Shown one piece after another: positions 50,401 through 62,400 of a stretch of DNA of 64,000 nucleotides. Made by a program: the position numbers and the translations under genes. The notes under the pieces are model-generated. The model ran no database searches, was not told the DNA's origin, and saw nothing but the letters and a program-made list of their open reading frames with translations. Position 1 is the stretch's first letter. Each line of letters opens with the position of its first letter. The DNA comes from Daphnia pulex (taxonomy: Eukaryota > Arthropoda > Branchiopoda > Diplostraca > Daphniidae), in assembly GCF_021134715.1 (NCBI RefSeq), contig NC_060028.1, positions 7,911,482 to 7,975,481 of the forward strand, read 5' to 3'.

Positions 50401-53400
50401 AAGACATTGACGAGTGCGCTGTGCTTGCTAGCCCTTGCGGTAAGCAGGCCATCTGCGAGAACGCCGTGCCCGGCTACAATTGTCGCTGCCCTCAAGGATA
50501 CGCCGGTCAGCCCACGCCGGACGTCGCATGCGAACAGGTGATGAGGGGGAGGCCATTTCTTTTCAAACAATTCACAGTCCCCACGCCTTTTTTCTCATTC
50601 AAAAAACGGGGAAAAGGCTTCTTCGGTTTATTATTATTATTATTCGTTTGAAACACTCGTCTGTCAAGCTGTCAAAAAAAAGATACTTGGGCCGTCTATT
50701 CCGTTCCAAGGTGCCTCTCGGCCGCGCTCTTTATATAATAGTGAATGATTATTATTACCTGGACGCGGCCGGATCAATCGCACATTGGGGGAATGAGGTT
50801 ACGCGATGCGCCTCTCTGATGACGTGGCATTTCCCGTTTTCTATCTGTGTGTGATTGTGAGACACACCATCATCGATCTCCGTCTCTTAACAGATTTCTC
50901 CAGTTGTTTTTTTCTTATATATGACCAGACGAAAGTTTTCTCTTTTTTGACTCCGTTATATCTCGCCGGAATTCTAATGGAAAGATATTTGTTTTGTTTT
51001 GTGTTTGGGTTTGGGCGCGATTCTAGGTGGATGTTGCCACCGTCTGCAAAGGGAATTTCGATTGTGTCAACAACGCGGAATGCCTGGACGGCCAGTGTTT
51101 CTGCCGCAACGGTTTCCAGCCTTCCGGCGCCACCTGCGTCGACATTGACGAATGCGCCAAGAACCCTTGCGGACCCAATTCCGTCTGCACCAATCTACCT
51201 GGCAGCCATCGTTGCGAATGCGAGGCCGGTTTCGTCGGAAAACCCCCGACCACCCCGTGCAAAGGTAAATGGACTTTCAATGAATTATTCAAATGATGGA
51301 TTGAATAAGGGAAGAGAGAGAGAGAGAGTAACGGAGTGCTGGACGTTCGTGACCGTTGGCGAAGAGAAGCCGATCGTTGCATTCGTGGACAATCTCGTTT
51401 TCATTTTATATTAAATCCATCGGCGTGTGTTTTCAGTTTCTGTTGTTTGAGAGAGAATCATTCCGGTTTTCTATCACGACTGGCTAATCATCATCGATCC
51501 TTTTTTCTTTTTTCTCGATTGATAAATGATGCCTTGCAGCTCCTTGCGAAGATGTGAAATGCGGCACTCACGCAACTTGCAAGACCCAAGGCGAAGAAGC
51601 GTTTTGCGTTTGCGACGAAGGATGGACCTACGATCCGGCCAACATCGCCGCCGGATGCCAGGGTACGTTGGCCTCTCTTTTTTATCTCTTTTTTAAAACT
51701 ATTTCAGAACCCACTGGCCAATTGGGAGTCATTAGCGGTTATTTTCATTTTGATACTGTCGGAGAGATTCCAAATAGCTCCGAGACGCGATGACCGTAAC
51801 ACAAAAATTTGAATTTCTTCGCGATGTTGAATTCTTTTCAGATATCGACGAATGCGACCTCGCCCAAGGCCTCCTGAGTCGGTGCGGAGAAGGAGCCATT
51901 TGCAGCAACACAGCCGGGAGCTTCAGTTGCCAGTGCCCGCCAGGCTTTTCCGGCGACCCGTCCACCAGATGCCTCGGTATAAACATTAAACATATTTTGG
52001 AATATTTCCGCTATTTCAGCTCTAATAATCTGACGGCGGAATATTTTTGGAATTCCTATATTTCGATTGCCCATATAATCATCATCATAAATCATGATTT
52101 GGTTTATATATGCCCTTGGGCGATTGCTAACGAGTCACGAATTATATAGGGAAGAAATGCCTCGCGGTCAATTTCTAAATGCGTGATTTCACTTGAGACA
52201 TTTCTTTTGAAGAAATCGAAATTTTGACCAATTCCAGTTTTTAGTTTTATTTGTCTTTCCCTTTCTTTTGTTGGTTTTATTTCATTTTTTTTTCGAAAGG
52301 GAATTGAACTGATTAGTTCAACCGGTTTCATAATTGAATTGACTAACAATTGTATTTCGTTTTTGTACATTTGCGACTTTTTCAGATATCGATGAATGTC
52401 AACGTCCTGGCGTTTGTGGCACGGGCGCCATTTGCGTCAATGTCCCGGGTTCGCATGAATGTCGCTGCCCGGAAGGAACTGCTCCGGAACCGGACGCCAA
52501 AACCAAGTGCGTGTCTCTCATGCGCTGCGCCATCGACGACGATTGTCCAGGCAATTCCGTCTGCGATCCTACCAAGGAATGTTTATGCCCCGAACCCAAC
52601 ATCGGCAAAGATTGCAGACGTAAGTTTTTAAAATTAAAATTTAATTTTAATTCATTCAACTTTAATTATCGATTTCATTTTTAAATTTTTAACTGGACAG
52701 ATCCATGCGAAGGCGTCCGCTGTTCGGCCAATCAGGAATGTATGTTGATTAACGACGTGGCCAAGTGCATGTGCTCTTCCGGATTCACTGGCGGAGTCAA
52801 CGGCGGTTGTGTCGACATCGACGAATGTTCCACCGGCCAGAAACCTTGCGCCCAGGGAGCCGTTTGCCGAAACGAACCCGGCCGCTTCGTCTGCGAATGC
52901 CCCAACGGATTCGAAGGCGAACCCTACAAGACTGGATGCATTGAGAAAGCCACAGCCCCGCCCGGATGCAGCATCCTCCCGTGCCCCAGCGGCGAAGTTT
53001 GCGTACCGTCAGACAATGGCGGCGTTTGCGTGTGTTCCAGAGGCTGGGTTCGTGACAAGAAAAGGGATCTCTGCCGGGACATCAACGAGTGTCTGGAATC
53101 ACCTGCCGACAAGCCTGCCTGTGGCTTCCGGGCCGTTTGTAAGAATTTGCCAGGAAGTTACGACTGCTCCTGTCCAAAAGGCTACGAAGGCAATCCGTTC
53201 CAGAGCTGCGACCTCTGCGATAGCATCGAATGCCGCTGCCAACCTCCTTATCGCGTCGTCGGAGGAGCCTGTCTCCTGGCCGACTGCGCTGGCGGCAAAC
53301 AAACCTGTCCAGCCGGAGCTGAATGCATCACCGTGACGGGCGGAGTCAGCTATTGCGCCTGCCCGACCGGCTATCGAGCCCGACCCGATGGATCCTGCGA

Positions 53401-56400
53401 GGATGTCAACGAATGCCAAGAAGGAATCAACGGGCAATCGGCTTGCGGATTCGGAGCCGAATGCTTCAACCGTCCGGGCCGTTTCGTCTGCCAGTGTCCG
53501 GCCAATTTCACCGGCGATCCTTACAAAGGCGTTTGCGCTCCTAGCCAGGTGCGATGCGTCTCCGACACGGAGTGCGGGACCAACGAGCGCTGCGTCCAGC
53601 CGGGCGAGTGCATTTGCCCGCCGCCTTACTACACCGACACGGAAGACAACAACAAGTGCAAGAGCCCCTGCGAGCGCCACGCTTGCGGAGTCAACAGCAA
53701 GTGCACTCCGTCGGATCCGCCCAAGTGCATGTGCGAGCCGGGCCACACGGGCAATCCGACGGTCGGCTGCAGCGACATTGACGAGTGCCGAGATAATCCC
53801 TGCGGCCCAGGAGCCATGTGCATCAACGAGAATGGCGGCTTCAAGTGTCGCTGTCCCAGCGGACAATCCGGCGACGCCTATCAGGTACACACAACACACC
53901 TGTCATTTCCTTTTGACTTTTTTCAGAGCGTGAGAAAAAGAGTTAAATGATGACACAAACCGGCTCGGTCATGGAAGACTCACTTAGTAGGCCAGCAGTC
54001 AAAAATTAAGGAAACAAAATGATTTCAATTTAACTGGGAAAGCCGAGACTGGAAATACTGTCAGTTTGGTGCCAGTTGTGTGACAGGACGGACGGTTCTA
54101 TCCCACCGGAGTCTTGATTGAATTTCTACTAACCAAATTATTATTATTTTTTTAAATTTCCAGGATGGATGTCGAGGGGAAGCTCGATCCGAATGCCAAG
54201 CCGACGATGACTGTGACGGGCAATTGGCCTGCATCCAGGGCGGTTGCGTTAACCCGTGCCAAGCTCTGCCTTGCGGAGCCAACGCCTATTGCGAGCCGGA
54301 AGAGCACGCCGCTTGGTGCCGTTGTCTGCCGGGATTCAAGGAAGACGCCAAAACAGGAGCCTGCATCTCACTCTGCCACGACATCCTTTGCGGAGAAAAC
54401 GCCCAGTGCGTCGTCTCGTCGACCGGCCCCACTGGAACGTCGACCACTTGCGCCTGTCTAGACGGTTACAACGGAAATCCTTTCCCGGGCGGCTCCTGCT
54501 CCCCGGACGTTTGCTCCGCCTCGCTGCCGTGTCAGGAGCCCCAACTCTGCGTCTCTGGACGCTGTAAGGAGCGCTGCGAAGGCGTCACTTGCGGCGTAGG
54601 AGCCCGTTGCGACAAAGCCACCAACCAGTGCGTCTGCCTGCCTTACTTTATCGGCAAAGCCGATCTCCTGTGCGTGCCACCCGTCATTCCGCCCGTCTGC
54701 CAGCCACCCTGCGGCCAAAACTCCCACTGTGAATACGGCCAGCCCAACCGCTGCGTTTGCAATGCCGGAACGTCGGGCAATCCGTACGAGTCGTGCGGTG
54801 CCCAGGAGAAGACGTGCGACGCCACCAAATGTGGAATCAACGCCGAATGTCGCCAAGGAGTCAACCGCGTCGATTGTGTCTGCCCAGTTGGCTATCAGGG
54901 CAATCCCTACGTCTCCTGCGAAGGTCAGCTTTCATTCATTTCAATGTATTTAAACATAAAATTAACGTATTTTCTTAACTTTTTAATCAAATTAGATGTC
55001 AACGAATGTATCGGTAACGCCTGCGGAGCCAATGCCGTTTGTTTGAACACACCCGGAAGCTTCGACTGCCAATGTCAGGAAGGATTCTCTGGAAATCCTT
55101 TCATGATGTGTATGCCCATCGACCAGCCACCACCCGTCCAACCGAATGTCGTCGATCCGTGCACATCCGTCACTTGCGGACCCAATGCGGCCTGCCGGAA
55201 CGGCCAGTGTCTCTGTCTCCCCGGCTATTCTTCCAGCGCTGGTGGATTATGCTCGGTTCCATCTTGCCGCAACGATCTGGACTGCGCCAGTCGCGAGGTT
55301 TGCCTTCACGTGGATCATTCCGTCAAAAACGGCGGAGTCCGTCGTTGCGTGGACGCCTGCTCCCGTGAGCAGTGCGGACCCAACGCCGTTTGCGTGGCCG
55401 ACACTCACCGGGCGTCTTGCATCTGTCGCGACGGATTCAAGGGCAATGCCAACGTCGGCTGCCAGCAAGAACCGGCCGAAGACAAATGCGGAAGAGATGA
55501 CGAATGTCCGGGCGACACCATTTGCGGGAAAGACGTTGACGGCCTACGTGTCTGCGTCGATCCTTGCAAATCCTTCACCTGCGCCCAGAGCGAATCCTGC
55601 GTCATCAAGGCCGGCAAAGCCCATTGCGAATGTCTATCCAACTTTGTCCGCAATCCATCCACCGGAACTTGCGAAAAACCAGGGCGTAAGTTGAAGAATT
55701 GAAATGGATTTTGTTTGTTTTTAAAATTAATTTTGTGGATCTTTTTTCTGTAGTTCCGGATTGCGTTACCAACACGGACTGTAAATCCGATTCCGTCTGT
55801 CGTCAGGACATTTTGGGAGTGAGGAAATGTACGGCCGTCTGTGTCGGTTACACTTGCTCCGCCAACTCGGATTGCCGAGCCGCCAATCACATCGGCCAAT
55901 GCGTCTGCCGGGCCGGATTCACCGGTAACCCCAACGACCGCAACGGTTGCCGCCCCGTGCCCAAAGATCAATGCCAAACGGACACCCAGTGTAGCGAAGT
56001 CGAAGTTTGCCAACCGGACAGCAACGCAGTCCGCCGATGCGTCGCCATCTGCCCGACAGTTCGTTGTGGATCGGGAGCCGTTTGCGTGGCCAATAATCAC
56101 GCGGCCAAATGCGCTTGCCCGACCACTGGCCTTTACGCTGGCAATCCTTCGGGACCGGAAGGTTGTCGCAAAGTCGAATGCCTGGCCAATAGCGACTGCC
56201 CTGGAACCAAATCCTGCGACCGCACCACCTACACCTGCAAGCCCGTCTGCGTTCAAAACAGTTGCGGCAAAAACGCCATTTGCCTGGCCGAGAACCACAT
56301 GGCCATGTGTTCCTGCCCGGTTGGATTGGAGCCCAACCCCCATCCGGAAATCGAGTGCGTTCCTGCTGACCTTTGCACCTCTCAACCTTGTCACGCCTCA

Positions 56401-59400
56401 GCAATTTGGTAATTCAATTTCACACATTTACAGCCCCTGGACTTTCAAGTCATTTTTAAATTTGTTCGTTCCATTCCGTTTAGTTCCATGTCGGCCGGAA
56501 GAGTGGTTTGCTCCTGCCCGTTAGATAAGGTCGGAGATGCCTACAGGACCGGATGTCGAGCCAACGGAACTTGCCCCAATGGCAATAACGATTGCCCGTC
56601 GGAAGCTTCTTGCCTGGACGGACGTTGTGTCGATCCATGCGACTCCTTCTGCGGACCCAACGCTGCCTGTCGAGTGATCAATCACAAGCCTTCGTGCTCT
56701 TGCCCGCCACGTTTCAATCCGAATCCCACAGCCGAGCGCGGATGCGTCCGCCAGCCTCAGAGCTGCCGCTCAGATGGCGACTGCCCGTCGGGAAGTCCTT
56801 GCATGGGCGGCCAGTGCAAAGCAGTGTGCCGAAACGCCCAAGATTGTGCCCAGGGTGAGCGCTGTGTGTCCAGCATGTGCCAACTGCCTTGTCTGAGTCA
56901 AGAACAGTGTCCCAACGGCCAGGCTTGCGTCGGAAGCTACTGTAAGGCCGGCTGCCGTGCCGATTCCGACTGTCCCATCAACCAAGCCTGTTTGAACCAT
57001 CGCTGTGAAAATCCTTGCCAGCGTGAAGGAGTCTGCGGCACCAACGCTCTCTGTCGTGTCATCGATCGATCCGCCCAGTGCGCCTGTCCCGATGGTAAAT
57101 TCAAATTTGAATTCAATTCAATTTTTGAAACGGAAATTTCATTTCATTCTTTAAAATATTTCAGGATTTATGGGAGGACCAACTGCCCAACAAGGATGCA
57201 TGCGGAACCCTCTCTACTGTCAATCTGGAACGGCCTGCCCAGCTGGCCACACTTGTCAATCCGGTCGCTGCTACCCGACTTGTCGCGATGGAGTGGCCAA
57301 CGCCTGCGTCGGAGGAGAGCGCTGCCTGTCCGGCCAGTGTGTTAAGATCTGCTACAGCGACAACAACTGTATGCCCGGCGAAGTCTGTATCGACGGTGGC
57401 TGCCGGCCAGGATGTCGATCAGATACCGACTGCTCCAACAGCCAAGTGTGCCGAAACAGCCAATGTCGCTGCGCTCCTGGATTCACCGCCGGACCCACTG
57501 GAAACTGTGTCGACGTCGACGAGTGCCAGACCCGACCTTGCCACGCCACCGCCCAATGTACCAACACGGCCGGATCCTTCCGCTGTTCTTGCAAACCTGG
57601 AACAGTCGGTGACGGCTACACGGAGGCTTGCGTGGCTGCCAACGAGTGTGAAACCAGTTCCGGATGCGCCGATCAATTGGCCTGTCTGGTCCGTCAAGGC
57701 GGCACCAAAGCTTGCGCCGATCCTTGCGCCGCCAACACTTGCGGCCCCAACGCCCTCTGTACCGTTGTCGATCACCAACCGTCTTGCAGTTGCCCGCCTT
57801 CCACCCGTGGCAACCCCAACGACTCTAAAGTGGGCTGCTTCCGGGTCGACTGTATTGAAAACGAAGATTGTCCCCAGGATCGCACCTGCGACAAGCAATC
57901 CTTCAAATGCATCAATCCTTGCGACTCGATGGAATGCTACAACGGCCTGTGCCAAGTGAAGAACCGCAAAACCGTTTGCCAATGCGCTCCAGGATTCCGA
58001 CCCACTCAGGATAACAAATGCGTCGACGTTGACGAATGCAGCACCAATCCATGCCATCCATCTGCCGTCTGGTAAAATAAAAACCCATTAGCTTTAATTA
58101 CTTTGGCCGCATTTATTAAAAAACAAAATATTTTTTCTTATCGCTTTTATTTTACAGTCGTAACACTCCTGGCAACTTCCAGTGCGTCTGTCCAGATGGT
58201 ACGTACACCCCATAAAACGGCTTTTAACGTTTTAATATAGCCTAGAGTTGTTTGTTTTTTAACGATCTTTTGTTGTTGATGTGAACAGGTTTAGTTGGAG
58301 AGCCCTACAAGGCCGGTTGCAAGAGACCGGGTCAATGTGTCGCCGATTCTGACTGCCCATTGACGGCTTCTTGCGTTTCTGGTACCTGTAAAGACCCGTG
58401 CGGATTAGCTGGCGCTTGCGGTAAAGGTTCTGACTGTGTCACCGAAAACCACTTGCCCGTCTGTCGCTGCCCGTTCCAAACCACAGGCAACCCGAAAATC
58501 GGTAACAAACTAATAAAATTTTCCACCACTGACCAATTAACTTAATTTTTTTTGTTTTTACCGGAAATAAATTAGAATGCTACACGCTCCAGTGTGTCGA
58601 CGGATCAGATTGTTCCCAGAAGGAAGCCTGCGTCAACAACAAGTGCGTTGATGCTTGCGCTGCTTCCAACGCTTGCGGATCCAACAGCGACTGTACCGCC
58701 GTCAATCACCGTAAGTGTTTCATAATTAATTACACCTGGACCAGTTAAATACATTCGGAATATTTTTTTGACACTGTTTTATATAATCCACAGGAGCTGT
58801 TTGCGAATGTAAAACCGGTTTCACCGGAAGCCCTTACCAAGGCTGCGTGGCTCTGGTACTTTGCGCTTCCGAATCCCAGTGCCCGACGTCTCAAACTTGT
58901 ACCGGTGGCGTTTGCGTTTCCCGGTGCCAGAGCAGCCGCGACTGTCTACCATCGCAGCACTGCATCGAAGGCAAATGCCGTCCAGCTTGTACTGAAAATT
59001 CCCAATGCGCCAGCGGCCAGATTTGCTACAACAGCGTCTGCGTCCAGGAGGTCCGTTGCCGCAGCGACCAGGAATGCGGAGACGGTGAAAATTGCTTGAA
59101 ATCCACCAACGGCAAAGCTGAATGTCGAAACCCTTGCGATGGTACGATCCTCTGCGGCCGCAACGCCGCCTGTCAAGTGGTCAACCGCCAGGCCGTCTGC
59201 AGTTGCAAGGAAGGCTTTTTCGGCAACCCGCAGGACGATAAGATCGGCTGTCTCAAGATTGAATGTACCAACAACGAGGAATGTTCGGCCGACAAACGCT
59301 GTCACGACAATCGCTGCAAAATCGCCTGCATGGTCGAGAATCTCTGCGGAAAGAACACGCTCTGCTTCTCCGAGAAACACCAGTCCGTCTGCAAATGCCA

Positions 59401-62400
59401 GCCAGGGTACACCGGCAACGTCCAGACCGGTTGCACACCCATCGACTATTGTTCCCAGACGCCCTGCGCGGCCGGAGCCCGTTGCGAGAACACCCGCGGC
59501 TCTTACAAGTGTCTTTGCCCAGCCGGAACCGTCGGTGAACCGTACAAGGAAGGATGCCAGCAGCCGGTTGAATGCCGACAGAACACGGATTGTCCGCCCT
59601 CTGCCGTTTGCGGCCGAGAAAAGGGCCAGCCGAAATGTCAGGACGTCTGTGCCGGATACTCTTGCGGACCCAACGCCGACTGTCTACCAGCCAATCACAA
59701 AGCCGCTTGCGTTTGCCGCCAAGGATTTGAAGGCAACGCTGCCGACCGAAATGTCGGCTGCGTCCGTCAACCTGTCAGCTGTAAAGCTCAACCGGACTGC
59801 CCGCCCAACACGTTTTGTTACGGCGGAATTTGCAAACCAGCCTGCCAATCCAACGTCGAATGTCAAGACGGCGAGGCCTGTGTCCGTGGACAATGCGTCA
59901 ATCCCTGTTTGCTGGACGGCGCTTGCGGCATGAACGCCCAATGCCGGCCAGTAAATCACGCCGCTGTTTGCTCGTGCTCGGCCGGATTCACCGGATCGCC
60001 CAAAACGGAATGCATCCGTGTTCCAGTGGCTTGTCGTCGCGATAGCGAATGCGGAAGCGGCAACAGATGCAACGAAGGACGTTGCGTTCCCGTCTGCACT
60101 AGCGACTCCAAGTGCGCCATCAACGAGAAATGCGTCGCCGGACAATGTATGCTGACCTGCCGAGTGGACAACGATTGTTTCCTCAGCCACATTTGTCTCA
60201 ACAACATGTGCACCATCGGTTGTCGACAGAACACCGATTGCGCCACCGATGAAGGTATTAATACAAACAAATCAGGATTTTATTTGGAAGGAATAATATT
60301 TTCTAATTGGACTTGATTTTCTTCGCAGCTTGCATTGACAGCCGCTGTAAAAATCCCTGCAGCTCCGAAGCCGTTTGCGGTAAGGATTGTTGTTTTAAAT
60401 ATCCTTTAAGTGCTTTTGATTTATTTTATTTTTGTAATTTACTTTTGATAGGACCTAACGCGTTGTGTAATGTTGTCAATCAACGAGCTCAATGTACTTG
60501 TCCAGCTGGATTCTTGGCTTACCCAACTCCCAACACGGTATGATGAATTGCCACTGATTTTTAAAATGATAATGTCTAAATTTAATTGATTTACTGTAGG
60601 CCTGCGTCCGAGAGCCAACACCTTGCACCGGAACCAAGAGCTGCGCTGCCGGATTCACCTGTCAGAATTCCGTCTGCCGTCCTCTCTGCTCGGCCGACTC
60701 TCAGTGTTTGGTCAACGAACGCTGCGGACAAGGAATGTGCGTGCCTGTCTGTAGACAAGACACGGATTGTTCCAGCGGCGAGATTTGCTCGATGGGAAGC
60801 TGCAAAACCGGATGCCGAGTCGATCCTGACTGCCCCATGACTCACGCCTGTCTCAATGCCCAGTGCGTCTCCGTCTGCGCCTCACCGGCCGCATGCGGCA
60901 CCAACGCCAAGTGTACCGGAACCAACCACCGAGCCCAATGCACTTGCCTCGAAGGCTTAGTCGGAAACGCTAAAGTTGCTTGTCGCTATCCACCATCCAC
61001 TTGCACCGGAACCACCGACTGTTTGGCCAACCAGAAATGTATTGGCGGAATGTGCCGTCCCGGCTGTACCAAGTGAGTTTTCATTTTTATTCCGGTCAAA
61101 CATTTCTTGAACTAATTCCTCCTGTAAAATTTTTGCAACAGTGATCAAGGATGTCTTTCCGATTCCCGATGCATCAACGGCGCTTGCAGTCCCGTCTGTA
61201 ACAGCGACAACTTCTGTGACCGTGGTCATGTCTGTCTAGATCGTGTTTGCGTCGTCGGTTGCCGTAACGACGCTACTTGCCCGGCCAGTCAAGCCTGTAT
61301 CAACAACAAATGCGTCGGTAAGGATTCTTTATTCTCAAACTGGTGATTTTGGGATGGATTAATTCATTCATTAATGGAATTTGAATAGATCCTTGCCGAG
61401 TCCCTAATGTTTGTGGCAACTGCGCTGTTTGTGAAGTCATCAATCACGCAGCCCAGTGTACTTGCCCGTCGGGATCGATCGGTAACCCTCAAGTTGGATG
61501 CGCCATCACGCCGACAAGGTGTTCCACCAACGGCGATTGCGGTTCAGGAGCTTGCATTTCCGGTTTGTGCTCGAAAACCTGCACGAAGATCAACGATTGC
61601 AGTTGCGGTGAAACCTGCGTCCAGGGACGTTGTCGTCTCAAATGCTCGGCGGACAACCAGTGCCCAACTGGTCAGCTCTGCCGATTCGGAAGCTGCGCCG
61701 CCGGATGTAAAGCCAACACCGATTGCGCCGTCCAACAGGCTTGCATTAACGGACAATGTAAAGATCCTTGTCAAGTCAGCCCGTGCGGAAAAGGAGCGGA
61801 ATGCCGAATCTCTGACCACCGAGCAGTTTGCCTCTGCCCCAACGGCTACTCCGGAAATCCGACTATCGGTTGCGAGAAGAACGAATGCGAACGCGACGGC
61901 GATTGCGACATGGAAAAGCGCTGCCAAAACAACCGCTGCGTCCTGCCGTGTCTCGAAGCCGGAGCTTGCGGAGTCAACGCCGTCTGCCGCTCTGTTAACC
62001 ACAAGGCTCAGTGTCTTTGCCCACCCGGTTACTTCGGCAACGCTCAAATTGATTGCAAACAAGGTACCTATTTAATTTATTTTTCTAAAAATTTATTTGA
62101 GGCAGATGTTGACTGGATTATTCCGTTCATTTTAGATGTCAACGAATGTTTGAGCAATCCTTGCGGTGCCAACGCTGTTTGCACAGACAACGTGGGTAGT
62201 TTCACCTGCACTTGTTCACCTGGATGCATTGGCGATCCGGTCAGGGGCTGCCTTTGCACAGCACCGTCCACGATCGATCCTTGCGCCGATTCCGGCTGTG
62301 GACTTCACGCCCAATGCCGAGTCGAAGGAAGCCGTCCCGTCTGCTTCTGTCCGCCCAATTATCCATCTGGAAATCCCCGCGTCGAATGTAAATGTTTTCG

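Noticed and set aside
53099..53899. Long minus-strand ORF (266 codons) inside dumpy-like exon 16
   Set aside because: It is the shadow of a GC-rich, cysteine-codon-rich plus-strand exon. The composition (Ala/Val/Asp-rich) is what reverse-complemented EGF codons give; it has no splice context or family resemblance.
55405..56394. Long minus-strand ORF (329 codons) across dumpy-like exons 18-19
   Set aside because: Same antisense shadow effect. It also reads through an intron of the real gene.
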